From Spirochaetota bacterium (GTDB lineage: Bacteria > Spirochaetota > Spirochaetia > Treponematales > Treponemataceae): 36,560 bases of DNA. The DNA lies in NCBI GenBank assembly GCA_016285185.1, contig JAEEQG010000049.1, forward strand, positions 1-36,560, given 5' to 3'. The translations under genes and the position numbers were made by a program. Below the pieces are notes generated by a model. That model was not told the DNA's origin. It made no database searches and saw nothing but the letters and a program-made list of their open reading frames with translations. Positions 7,424-14,394 of this stretch are shown piece by piece. Numbering within the stretch: position 1 is the first letter of the stretch; every line of letters begins with the position of its first letter.

Positions 7424-8584
7424 TTATTTCAGATAATCCAGCACATACTGGAGAGCAAGGGCAGCGGCATAAGGCAGACTGTCCTGTGCTAGGTCGAAAT
7501 GACCGTTATGGTGAGGATACCTTGTAGTATCGCTATCCGTAGAACCTACATGAACATAAGTCCCCGGTGCCTTGCGCATAAAATCGGCAAAGTTGTCCGA
7601 ACCAAACCTTTTATCTATAGTTGTCAGTACGTTTTGCGCACCGACAATTTTTTTTGCGGATTCCACGACCTCTGCGGCAGTATTCTCCGGGTTTGTACAT
7701 GAATCGCTAAGGTCTTCGATGTCAACATCAACTGTTGCACCGTATGTGTGCGCAACATCCGTACTGATTTTTGTTACAGCATCTGCAAGCTTTTTACGAT
7801 TTGCAGGACTGAATGCACGGATTGTTCCCTCAAGGACAGCCTCTGCCGGAATGATGTTATATGTTGTACCGGAATGGAAACTGCCTACACCGATTAAGCC
7901 GCCCTCAACAGGAGAGACAAGCCGGCTCACAACCGTCTGGAGTTGTGTTACGATAAGCGCACCAATAAAAACCGAATCTGCACCGTTTTGCGGCTTGGTA
8001 ATGTGAGCCGCTTTTCCGTGAATCTGTATCTTAAAACGGTCACAGCTTGCCATGTCGGCGCCGGTTTTTATTCCGTACTTTCCTACATCCAATCCTGCCT
8101 GAAAGTGAATACCGAATATTCGATCCACATCATCAAGAATACCCGCCGCGAGTACATCACGCGCACCTTTGCCGATTTCTTCAGCCGCCTGAAAACACAA
8201 AACCACTTTCCCGGCAAAATCAGCCGTATGTTTTTTAATCAGCTTTGCAGCACCCAAAAGGTATGCAGCATGTCCGTCGTGTCCGCAGGCGTGCATAATT
8301 CCCTCGTTTTGGCTTTTATAAGGAACATCGTTTTCTTCCTTAATAGGAAGAGCATCTATATCAGCCCTGATAAAAAGCGTTTTGCCGGGTTTTCCGCTGT
8401 CAATTTCAGCAATAACGTTTGTTCCGGCGATGCGCCTGCTGCTTATTCTGCTTTTGGTAAGTTCTTCTTCTATACGATTACATGTATTGAATTCCTGCAA
8501 ACCTAGTTCCGGGTGTGAGTGAAAATAATTTCTCTGTTCCACCATATATTGTTTTATTTGGAAGGCTTCGTCCAAAGCGTTCAT
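7424..8584 (-). CDS. M20-family amidohydrolase (N-acyl-L-amino acid hydrolase type)
   Basis: The protein has 386 residues in the M20D / HipO-like family of zinc-type metallopeptidases that hydrolyse N-acyl amino acids in the cytoplasm. Visible landmarks are RADIDALP, the metal-binding HACGHDGHAAYLLG, the catalytic/ligand pair in QAAEEIGKGA, and the dimerisation-lid region with conserved Gly-His residues. The ATG at 8584 is chosen because a clear AGGAG lies 7 nt upstream; a TTG at 8614 would extend it by 10 residues. It heads an operon with the Rrf2 gene and shares a control region with the divergent LysR gene. Context suggests N-acyl-methionine or N-acyl-cysteine derivatives as substrate, which is not proven. 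Confidence 0.88.
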   Translation of the reverse strand: MNALDEAFQIKQYMVEQRNYFHSHPELGLQEFNTCNRIEEELTKSRISSRRIAGTNVIAEIDSGKPGKTLFIRADIDALPIKEENDVPYKSQNEGIMHACGHDGHAAYLLGAAKLIKKHTADFAGKVVLCFQAAEEIGKGARDVLAAGILDDVDRIFGIHFQAGLDVGKYGIKTGADMASCDRFKIQIHGKAAHITKPQNGADSVFIGALIVTQLQTVVSRLVSPVEGGLIGVGSFHSGTTYNIIPAEAVLEGTIRAFSPANRKKLADAVTKISTDVAHTYGATVDVDIEDLSDSCTNPENTAAEVVESAKKIVGAQNVLTTIDKRFGSDNFADFMRKAPGTYVHVGSTDSDTTRYPHHNGHFDLAQDSLPYAAALALQYVLDYLK

Positions 8585-8619
8585 CCCGTTCTCCTGAAAA
8601 ACATATTTTTTCAATACAG

Positions 8620-8636
8620 CCTATTGACAGGGTAGG
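8620..8636 (+). promoter_or_regulatory. CCTA-N9-TAGG element, site A (LysR promoter)
   Basis: The 17-bp element CCTATTGACAGGGTAGG contains the -35 TTGACA of the rightward promoter. Only one base outside the half-sites differs from site C at 17094. Candidate Rrf2-type operator. Confidence 0.6.
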
Positions 8637-8652
8637 TTAATAACAGTATAAA
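8624..8652 (+). promoter_or_regulatory. Promoter of the LysR-type regulator gene
   Basis: TTGACA (8624-8629), a 17-bp spacer and TATAAA (8647-8652). The predicted start near 8659 overlaps the leftward promoter. Confidence 0.75.
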
Positions 8653-8653
8653 C

Positions 8654-8682
8654 AAGGTATCATTTATTACCCACTGAGTCAA
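8654..8682 (-). promoter_or_regulatory. Promoter of the amidohydrolase-rrf2 operon
   Basis: Minus strand TTGACT (8677-8682), a 17-bp spacer and TACCTT (8654-8659). The -10 is weak. It faces the LysR promoter with the two -10 elements one base apart, so both cannot be occupied at once. Confidence 0.55.
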
Positions 8683-8686
8683 TAGG
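8670..8686 (-). promoter_or_regulatory. CCTA-N9-TGGG element, site B (amidohydrolase promoter)
   Basis: Minus-strand CCTATTGACTCAGTGGG carries the -35 of the leftward promoter, in the same arrangement as sites A and C. It would allow autoregulation of the rrf2 gene. Confidence 0.55.
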
Positions 8687-8732
8687 TAATGAATGAATAA
8701 AAGACTGTAAAACAACAGCTATAGGAATTTTT

Positions 8733-9656
8733 ATGACCTTACAACAGTTAAAATACGTAATAGGAATCGCTGAGACAGGCTCGTTCAACAAGGCGGCGGA
8801 AAAGCTTTTTGTGTCGCAGCCGTCACTTACAAGCTCAATACACGACCTTGAGGGTGAACTTGGCATTACAATTTTCAACCGTACAGGCCGTGGTGTTACT
8901 CTCACGAACGACGGCACGGAATTTCTTGCCCATGCAAGACAGCTGTATTTTAACTACCAAAACCTGATGGAACAATACTCCGACAACGGAAAAGGACTGC
9001 GCAAAAAATTCGGTGTTTCGACACAGCATTATTCGTTTGCCGTAAAGAGCTTTGTAGAGATGGTAAAAAAATTCAATACCAACGAATATGAATTTGCAAT
9101 CCGTGAGACAAAAACAAATGAAGTTATAGAGGATGTAGCAAATCTTAAAAGTGAAATCGGTATTTTATATCTGAGCGACTTTAACCGCAAAGTTATTCAG
9201 AATCTTTTAAAGACAAAGGATCTGGAATTCCATCATCTGATAGACTGTAAAGCTTTTGTCTATATTTGGAAAGGCCATCCTCTTGCAAAAAATGAGTCTA
9301 TCTCTTTTGCCGAACTGGAAGATTTTCCGTGTCTTTCATTTGAACAGGGCGAAGGTTCTTCTCCTTTTTTTGCGGAAGAAATCCTCAGCACTGACGAATA
9401 CCATCGCACGATTAAAGCAAATGACCGCGCAACCATGCTCAATCTTATGATTGGTCTTAACGGATACACGCTTTGTTCCGGCATAATCTGCGAGGAATTG
9501 AACGGCAGCGACTATATCGCCGTTCCTTTCCGCGAAGAATCAGAACACATAAACAGGGTGATGGAAATAGGTTATATCACAAAGACAAATTTTAACATCA
9601 GCTCTATCGGCGGAATCTATATTGCAGAGATTAAAAAGTATCTGGGAATCAATTGA
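8733..9656 (+). CDS. LysR-family transcriptional regulator (MtaR/CmbR-like)
   Basis: This 307-residue LysR-type regulator has an N-terminal winged helix-turn-helix (about residues 1-60: TGSFNKAAEKLFVSQPSLTS, then LEGELGITIFNRTGRG) and a periplasmic-binding-protein-like effector domain. The linker segment FGVSTQHYSFAVKSFVEMV resembles streptococcal MtaR/CmbR, regulators of methionine and cysteine genes. It is divergent from the amidohydrolase-rrf2 operon and precedes a hydrolase and metNI. The likely binding sites are the GTTATA-N9-TATANC elements before metN and both metQ genes, which sit at the activator position typical for this family. The effector is unknown; O-acetylserine or a homocysteine-related compound would fit relatives. 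Confidence 0.88.
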   Translation: MTLQQLKYVIGIAETGSFNKAAEKLFVSQPSLTSSIHDLEGELGITIFNRTGRGVTLTNDGTEFLAHARQLYFNYQNLMEQYSDNGKGLRKKFGVSTQHYSFAVKSFVEMVKKFNTNEYEFAIRETKTNEVIEDVANLKSEIGILYLSDFNRKVIQNLLKTKDLEFHHLIDCKAFVYIWKGHPLAKNESISFAELEDFPCLSFEQGEGSSPFFAEEILSTDEYHRTIKANDRATMLNLMIGLNGYTLCSGIICEELNGSDYIAVPFREESEHINRVMEIGYITKTNFNISSIGGIYIAEIKKYLGIN

Positions 9657-9679
9657 CAGCCGGTATCAGGAGAAACACT

Positions 9680-10528
9680 ATGTCATCAAATCTAAAGCTT
9701 GAAAATCTTTTTACTGATCCTGAGGAACTGGATCCGACAGCCTTGCCCGATTACACGACGCTAGACTTTGTGAGCAACGGCTCTCACATTTACGGCGAGA
9801 TAATGTGGCCGTCTGCAAACCAGCCAAAGCCGCATCCATGCGTAATAATGCTGCATGGTTTTCCGGGTACGGCCCGTAATGATGACATCTCACATGCTCT
9901 CTGCAGAATAGGTTGTGTGGTGATTGTCCCGCACAACCGCGGAGCATGGGGTAGTCAGGGCAAATACCTTGTCACAAACTGCATCGAAGATGCACAGAAT
10001 CTTGCAGAGTACGCGCACTCACAGGAGTTTACAGAAAAATACAACGTAGACCCGTCGCAAATCTTTTTGCTCGGTCATAGTATGGGCGCAAATTCGGCTT
10101 TGAATGCGGGACGCAAGCTTGACTGGATCCGCGGTATCATCATGCTCACACCCTACGACCCGACACGCTATCTGAACCGCGCTAAAGAAAGCTATTTCCG
10201 CTCCCTGCTGGAAGAAGGAAAGATTTTGCAGTCAGACGGAATAGATGCCATATACGAAGATGTTGTTGTAAACCGCGATGAAATTTATCATCCTAACGCC
10301 TTTGAGCAGGTCAAAGACAAAAATCTTCTTGTGATCGGCGCTGCCTACGATTCAGTCTCTCCAATAAATGAGATGATACTGCCTCTCTGGAAACAGCTGG
10401 AATCTCATAAAACAAGAGCCGTGCAAAAACGTGTCGAGTTTCCTACAGAACACGGTCTTTTGGGTCGTCGCATAAGCGTAATCAAAGAAATAGCGGCTTT
10501 TGTAGACAAAGCCTGTACCGCTAATTAA
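9680..10528 (+). CDS. Alpha/beta hydrolase
   Basis: This 282-residue alpha/beta hydrolase has an oxyanion-hole region MLHGFPG, a nucleophile elbow GHSMG within LLGHSMGANSA, and a late His in EFPTEHGLLG that completes the Ser-Asp-His triad. The ATG at 9680 has AGGAG 7 nt upstream; a TTG at 9653 overlapping the LysR stop would add nine residues but lacks such a site. It lies 23 nt after the LysR gene and is probably co-transcribed with it. The fold covers esterases, thioesterases and peptidases. An esterase or amidase acting on an amino acid derivative fits the neighbourhood, but no substrate can be assigned. Confidence 0.85.
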   Translation: MSSNLKLENLFTDPEELDPTALPDYTTLDFVSNGSHIYGEIMWPSANQPKPHPCVIMLHGFPGTARNDDISHALCRIGCVVIVPHNRGAWGSQGKYLVTNCIEDAQNLAEYAHSQEFTEKYNVDPSQIFLLGHSMGANSALNAGRKLDWIRGIIMLTPYDPTRYLNRAKESYFRSLLEEGKILQSDGIDAIYEDVVVNRDEIYHPNAFEQVKDKNLLVIGAAYDSVSPINEMILPLWKQLESHKTRAVQKRVEFPTEHGLLGRRISVIKEIAAFVDKACTAN

Positions 10529-10530
10529 AA

Positions 10531-10551
10531 GTTATAGCTTTTCTCTATATC
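10531..10551 (+). promoter_or_regulatory. LysR-type box upstream of metN
   Basis: GTTATA-N9-TATATC, an imperfect dyad with the T-N11-A character of LysR sites. Its centre (10541) is about 66 bp before the predicted start, the usual LysR recognition position. Confidence 0.6.
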
Positions 10552-10570
10552 TCGCAATAAAAAACAAGTA

Positions 10571-10600
10571 TTAGCACAAGTTATAGTTTTTTTGTATAAC
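10571..10600 (+). promoter_or_regulatory. Promoter of metNI
   Basis: Weak -35 TTAGCA (10571-10576), 18-bp spacer, -10 TATAAC (10595-10600). The poor -35 fits activator dependence. The same elements and spacing recur at metQ1. Confidence 0.6.
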
Positions 10601-10616
10601 CTACCCAAGAAGTTGG
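10600..10616 (+). promoter_or_regulatory. CCTA-N9-TTGG element, site E (metN)
   Basis: CCTACCCAAGAAGTTGG directly follows the -10 and would cover the start of transcription. Candidate repressor site. Confidence 0.5.
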
Positions 10617-10637
10617 CAATAGATTTTAGGAGATTTT

Positions 10638-11690
10638 ATGGCAGGAATCATTGAGCTGAAAGATATAAATAAAACTTTCACAAACGACAAAAAAAGCTTT
10701 AACGCTGTAGAAAATGCCAGCGTTTCAATTCAGCAGGGTGAGATTTTTGGCATTATTGGTTTTTCGGGAGCCGGAAAATCTACACTGGTTCGAACAATCA
10801 ACCTTTTGGGACGACCCACAAGCGGCAGCGTTACCGTACGTGGAAAAAACTTTTTAAGCCTCTCACCAAAAGAACTGCGCGAAGAACGCAAAAAAATAGG
10901 AATGATTTTTCAGCATTTTAATCTGATGAAAAGCCGTACTGTTTTTGGCAATGTTGCTTTTCCGCTCAAACACAGTGGTCTTTCAAAACAAGAAATTACC
11001 AAAAAGGTACATGAACTTTTGGAACTTGTAGAAATAAAAGACAAGGAAAATGTTTATCCCTCACAGCTGAGCGGCGGACAAAAACAACGCGTGGCGATTG
11101 CCCGCGCTCTTGCGAACAATCCCGATATTCTTTTGTGCGATGAAGCTACGAGTGCGCTTGATCCTACGACAACCCGTTCCATTCTTGCTCTGCTTAAAAA
11201 GCTGAACAAAGAACTTGGACTTACGATTGTAATAATCACACACCAGATGGAAGTTATAAAGGAAATCTGCTCCCGTGTCGCAGTAATGGAGAACGGTAAA
11301 ATTGTTGAGCAGGGTGAGGTATTCAACATTTTTGCTTCGCCAAAGAATGAAGTTACAAAACGCTTTATCCGTTCAACTTCAAACCTGACAAAGATAGAAA
11401 AACTGATAGAAGAAGATTCGTCGGTAGTAAAGCTTGACTCGGACGAAACACTCGTACGGTTTACATTTATCGAAAAGAATGTTTCCGAGCCGATTATCTC
11501 CGCAATGTCGCGCCTGTATGACATAACAATCAACATCATTTTTGCGGATGTTGAGATTGTGCAGGACGCGCCGATAGGCGGAACAGTTGCAATCGTAAGC
11601 GGAAAGCATGACGTGGTCAAACGCACTCTTGCGCATATTGAGCAGCAGGGAGTCGGTGTTGAAGTATTGAAGAAAGGACAGGAGGCATAA
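10638..11690 (+). CDS. metN: Methionine ABC transporter ATP-binding protein MetN
   Basis: This 350-residue cytoplasmic ATPase belongs to the MetNIQ importer for D- and L-methionine and related compounds. Walker A GFSGAGKST is at about 41-49, the signature LSGGQ at 144-148 and Walker B ILLCDE at 164-169, followed by SALDP. The C-terminal 85 residues or so form the NIL (ACT-like) domain that gives trans-inhibition by methionine in this family. AGGAG precedes the ATG. metI follows after 2 nt and an L-2-hydroxyacid dehydrogenase gene after that, forming one operon behind a LysR-type box and a CCTA-N9-TTGG element. Methionine specificity rests on the NIL domain and on the neighbouring metI and metQ genes. 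Confidence 0.95.
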   Translation: MAGIIELKDINKTFTNDKKSFNAVENASVSIQQGEIFGIIGFSGAGKSTLVRTINLLGRPTSGSVTVRGKNFLSLSPKELREERKKIGMIFQHFNLMKSRTVFGNVAFPLKHSGLSKQEITKKVHELLELVEIKDKENVYPSQLSGGQKQRVAIARALANNPDILLCDEATSALDPTTTRSILALLKKLNKELGLTIVIITHQMEVIKEICSRVAVMENGKIVEQGEVFNIFASPKNEVTKRFIRSTSNLTKIEKLIEEDSSVVKLDSDETLVRFTFIEKNVSEPIISAMSRLYDITINIIFADVEIVQDAPIGGTVAIVSGKHDVVKRTLAHIEQQGVGVEVLKKGQEA

Positions 11691-11692
11691 TT

Positions 11693-12373
11693 ATGGCAGA
11701 ATTTTTAGAGACATTATTACCGAACGTATCAGCGCACCCGGAACGCTTTTATAACGGGCTGATTGAAACTTTTATAATGACAGTTTGGGCTGGCGGTATC
11801 AGTTTTGTTATCGGGCTTGTATTCGGCATTGTGCTTACTGTCACAAAAAAAGGCTCAGTGCTCGAAAACAAGGTGATTTATCAGATTCTTGACAAGATCA
11901 TCAACTTTTTCCGTTCGATTCCTTTCATTATTCTGCTTACAGGAGTTATGCCCCTGAGCCGCCTTTTGATGGGAACCGCAATCGGAGTCCGCGGCGCGAT
12001 TGTTCCGCTGATTTTCGGCTGTGTTCCGTTTTTCAGCCGTCAGGTAGAAACCGCACTTGCTGAAGTTGATGGCGGCCTGATAGAAGCTGCCGAAAGCATG
12101 GGACTTACACCGCTTGACATCATATTCCGCGTATATCTGCGCGAAAGCATCGGACCACTTGTTCGCGGTACGACAATAACGCTTGTAAGTCTTATCGGTC
12201 TTACGGCAATGGCAGGCGCAGTCGGCGCGGGCGGACTCGGCAACTACGCGATTATGTACGGTCACGACCGCAACCAGCTTGATGTTACCTGGCTTACGAT
12301 TTTTGTGCTTGTAATCATCGTAAACCTTATTCAGCTCGGCGGTAACAAAATCATCAAACGCAACAAACATTAG
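11693..12373 (+). CDS. metI: Methionine ABC transporter permease MetI
   Basis: This 226-residue inner-membrane permease has five predicted helices. The family motif for coupling to the ATPase is visible as EAAESMGLTPLDIIFRVYLRES (EAA loop, about residues 130-150). The pattern of a first helix in MTVWAGGISFVIGLVFGI and a second in FFRSIPFIILLTGVMPLSRLLMG is typical of MetI. It lies 2 nt after metN and pairs with either of two MetQ-like binding proteins encoded at 13484 and 19544. No second permease is seen, so both binding proteins probably serve this one channel. Confidence 0.95.
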   Translation: MAEFLETLLPNVSAHPERFYNGLIETFIMTVWAGGISFVIGLVFGIVLTVTKKGSVLENKVIYQILDKIINFFRSIPFIILLTGVMPLSRLLMGTAIGVRGAIVPLIFGCVPFFSRQVETALAEVDGGLIEAAESMGLTPLDIIFRVYLRESIGPLVRGTTITLVSLIGLTAMAGAVGAGGLGNYAIMYGHDRNQLDVTWLTIFVLVIIVNLIQLGGNKIIKRNKH

Positions 12374-12384
12374 GGGATGCATTA

Positions 12385-13341
12385 ATGAGTACAAGAAAAA
12401 TAGGAATTATCGGTGCAGGACATGTCGGTAGTCACGGCGGTTATGCGCTCATCAGCCAGGGACTGGCAGAAGAAATTGTTTACATTGATATAGACCAAAA
12501 AAAAGCGGAAGCTCAGGCACTTGATTTGCAGGATTCTTCCACATATCTCGGCCGCACTGTTCATGTAAAACCCGGTACATATAACGACATAAAGGATGCA
12601 GGTATTCTTATCGTAGCTGCAGGTCCTCTGCCGGATATGGCAGCCGGACAGAATGATCGTCAGCAGACACTCGGAGCGACAGTTGCCATTCTTAAAGACA
12701 TCGTTCCAAAAATCAAGGCAAGCGGTTTTAACGGAATAATAGTAAATATTTCCAACCCGGCAGATGTGGTAACACATTATATACAGGAAAAACTCGGTTG
12801 GGATAAAAAGCGTATTCTTTCTACTTCCACAACATTAGATTCTTCGAGAGTGCGCCGTGTCATCAGCGAAGAAACCGGTTACTCGCAAAAGTCCATACAG
12901 GCGTATGCTCTCGGCGAACACGGCGAAAGTCAGTTTGTTCCATGGAGCAATGTAACCATCGGCGGAAAACCTCTTTTGGATTTGATAAAAGAGCAGCCGG
13001 AACGCTTCGGCAAGCTGGACTTGGACTCCATTGCCGCCCGCGCAAAACAGGCCGGCTGGATAATCCTCGGCGGCAAAGGCTCTACCGAATTCGGTATCGG
13101 TGCGAGCATTGCAAATGTTGTTCAGGCGATATTCGGCAACGAAGACAGGATTTTACCTGTATCGACCCTTCTTAACGGCGAATACGGTCAGCACGACGTT
13201 TTTGCAAGCGTTCCGTGCCGTCTGAATCAGAATGGTGTTGCAGAAGTAATCCAACTCAAACTCACAGCCGACGAACAGAAAAAATTCAATGCAAGCTGTG
13301 ACAGTATGCGCAAGAATTACGAAAAAGCGCTGTCATTGTAA
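12385..13341 (+). CDS. L-2-hydroxyacid dehydrogenase of the LDH/MDH family (2-hydroxyisocaproate dehydrogenase-like)
   Basis: The protein has 318 residues. The N-terminal Rossmann motif IGIIGAGHVGSHGG, the NAD-region NISNPADVVTHY, the pair LDSSRVRR (Asp152, Arg157) and the catalytic His179 in LGEHGESQFVPWS identify the LDH/MDH fold. The segments SGFNGIIVNISNPADV and GEHGESQFVPWS resemble Lactobacillus L-2-hydroxyisocaproate dehydrogenase more than true lactate dehydrogenase. It interconverts L-2-hydroxy acids and 2-oxo acids using NAD(H). It is the third gene of the metN-metI operon (11-nt gap), so 2-hydroxy-4-methylthiobutyrate / 2-oxo-4-methylthiobutyrate is an attractive substrate pair. 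That is an inference; a generic lactate dehydrogenase is the alternative. Confidence 0.8.
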   Translation: MSTRKIGIIGAGHVGSHGGYALISQGLAEEIVYIDIDQKKAEAQALDLQDSSTYLGRTVHVKPGTYNDIKDAGILIVAAGPLPDMAAGQNDRQQTLGATVAILKDIVPKIKASGFNGIIVNISNPADVVTHYIQEKLGWDKKRILSTSTTLDSSRVRRVISEETGYSQKSIQAYALGEHGESQFVPWSNVTIGGKPLLDLIKEQPERFGKLDLDSIAARAKQAGWIILGGKGSTEFGIGASIANVVQAIFGNEDRILPVSTLLNGEYGQHDVFASVPCRLNQNGVAEVIQLKLTADEQKKFNASCDSMRKNYEKALSL

Positions 13342-13350
13342 ATAATGCGA

Positions 13351-13371
13351 GTTATAACTTTGTTCTATAAC
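13351..13371 (+). promoter_or_regulatory. LysR-type box upstream of metQ1
   Basis: GTTATA-N9-TATAAC with perfect half-sites, extended by GCGA/TCGC to a 10-bp-arm inverted repeat. It has the same register to the promoter as at metN. As it follows the dehydrogenase stop it could also form an RNA hairpin, but no T-run follows. Confidence 0.62.
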
Positions 13372-13390
13372 TCGCGATACAAAACTTGTA

Positions 13391-13420
13391 TTAGCACAAA
13401 GTTTTGCAATTTTGTATAAC
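13391..13420 (+). promoter_or_regulatory. Promoter of metQ1
   Basis: TTAGCA (13391-13396), 18-bp spacer, TATAAC (13415-13420). Spacing is identical to the metN promoter. Confidence 0.6.
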
Positions 13421-13436
13421 CTAGTTATCAACTTGG
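13420..13436 (+). promoter_or_regulatory. CCTA-N9-TTGG element, site F (metQ1)
   Basis: CCTAGTTATCAACTTGG directly abuts the -10, placed exactly as in the metN promoter (69 bp from the start of the LysR box in both). Confidence 0.5.
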
Positions 13437-13483
13437 TAAGAGTTAGAACAAACTGCCTAATGGCAAAATAAGAGGTATAAAAA

Positions 13484-14323
13484 ATGAAAAAGATCATCAC
13501 AATAGTTTTAGTCGGAATACTGGTATTTTCATCAGTTTTTGCAGCAGGTAATCAGGATAAAAAAGCACAGACCGTAGAAGTAAAACTCGGCGTTGTAGGT
13601 TCAATCTACGAAGACCTTTGGGCACCGGCTCAAAAAGCTCTCAAAGCAGAAGGAATCAATCTCAAGATTGTCCAGTTTTCTGACTACGTTACACCGAACA
13701 ACGCACTTTCTAACGGTGAAATTGATTTGAACGCCTTCCAGCACAGAATCTTTTTGGAAAACGATGCCGGCAGCCACAACTATGATGTTAAGTTAATCGG
13801 AAATACTTTCATCATTCCGCTCAACCTTTATTCATCAAAGGTAAAGTCTGTAAACGAGCTTAAGAACGGAGCAACAATCGCAATCCCGAACGATGTTACA
13901 AACGGTGGTCGCGCAATCAAGGTTCTTGCAGCTGCAGGACTCATCACCCTCAAAGCAGACGCAGGATTCAACCCGACGGTTGCAGACATTGTTTCAAATC
14001 CGAAGAACATAATCATCAAGGAACTTGCCGCCAACACAATTCCGGCAGCCCTTGCAGACGTTGATGCCGCAATCGTAAACGGTAACTATGCGCTTGACTT
14101 TGGAATCAAAACCGAAAGTGCAATTTTCAAAGACACATCAGTTGACGAAAAACAGTACTGGAACCTGATTGCAGCCCGCGGCGCAGACCTCAAGGATCCT
14201 GCAAAGGTTGAGATTTTCCGCAAGATTGTCAAGGCTTTCCAGACAAAGGAAACAGAAGACGTTTTCAACAAGACTTTCGGCGGTTACTTTATCAAAGAAG
14301 GATGGGACATCGACGAACTTTAA
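13484..14323 (+). CDS. metQ: MetQ-family substrate-binding protein (first copy)
   Basis: This 279-residue NlpA/MetQ-type binding protein would supply the MetNI importer. The mature part starts with VEVKLGVVGSIYEDLW and contains the family segments QFSDYVTPNNALSNGEIDLNAFQH, TIAIPNDVTNGGRA and IVNGNYALDFG. The signal sequence MKKIITIVLVGILVFSSVFAAG lacks the lipobox Cys that most MetQ proteins have, so it may be released by signal peptidase I as a soluble periplasmic protein. It has its own promoter with a LysR-type box and a CCTA-N9-TTGG element, and a strong terminator downstream. The paralogue at 19544 is a predicted lipoprotein. Confidence 0.92.
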   Translation: MKKIITIVLVGILVFSSVFAAGNQDKKAQTVEVKLGVVGSIYEDLWAPAQKALKAEGINLKIVQFSDYVTPNNALSNGEIDLNAFQHRIFLENDAGSHNYDVKLIGNTFIIPLNLYSSKVKSVNELKNGATIAIPNDVTNGGRAIKVLAAAGLITLKADAGFNPTVADIVSNPKNIIIKELAANTIPAALADVDAAIVNGNYALDFGIKTESAIFKDTSVDEKQYWNLIAARGADLKDPAKVEIFRKIVKAFQTKETEDVFNKTFGGYFIKEGWDIDEL

Positions 14324-14348
14324 GTCGGATAGTCTGTAAATAAAGCTG

Positions 14349-14380
14349 TTGCCGTGCTTGTCACGGCAATATTTTTTTTT
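14349..14380 (+). terminator. Rho-independent terminator after metQ1
   Basis: An 8-bp perfect stem (TTGCCGTG / CACGGCAA, 5-nt loop) followed by TATTTTTTTTT. The next gene begins 15 nt further without a visible promoter, so its transcription seems to depend on read-through. Confidence 0.88.
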
Positions 14381-14394
14381 CACGAGGTATTTGC

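Noticed and set aside
12385-13341. Annotation as a plain L-lactate dehydrogenase.
   Set aside because: The GEHGxSQFVxWS and SGFxGIIVxISNP segments resemble 2-hydroxyisocaproate dehydrogenase and the gene sits in the metNI operon. Lactate activity remains possible but is not the best name.
13345-13375. The inverted repeat after the dehydrogenase gene as a transcription terminator.
   Set aside because: No T-run follows, and the same GTTATA-N9-TATA motif recurs in fixed register before metN and metQ2. A regulator site is the better explanation, although an additional RNA role is not excluded.
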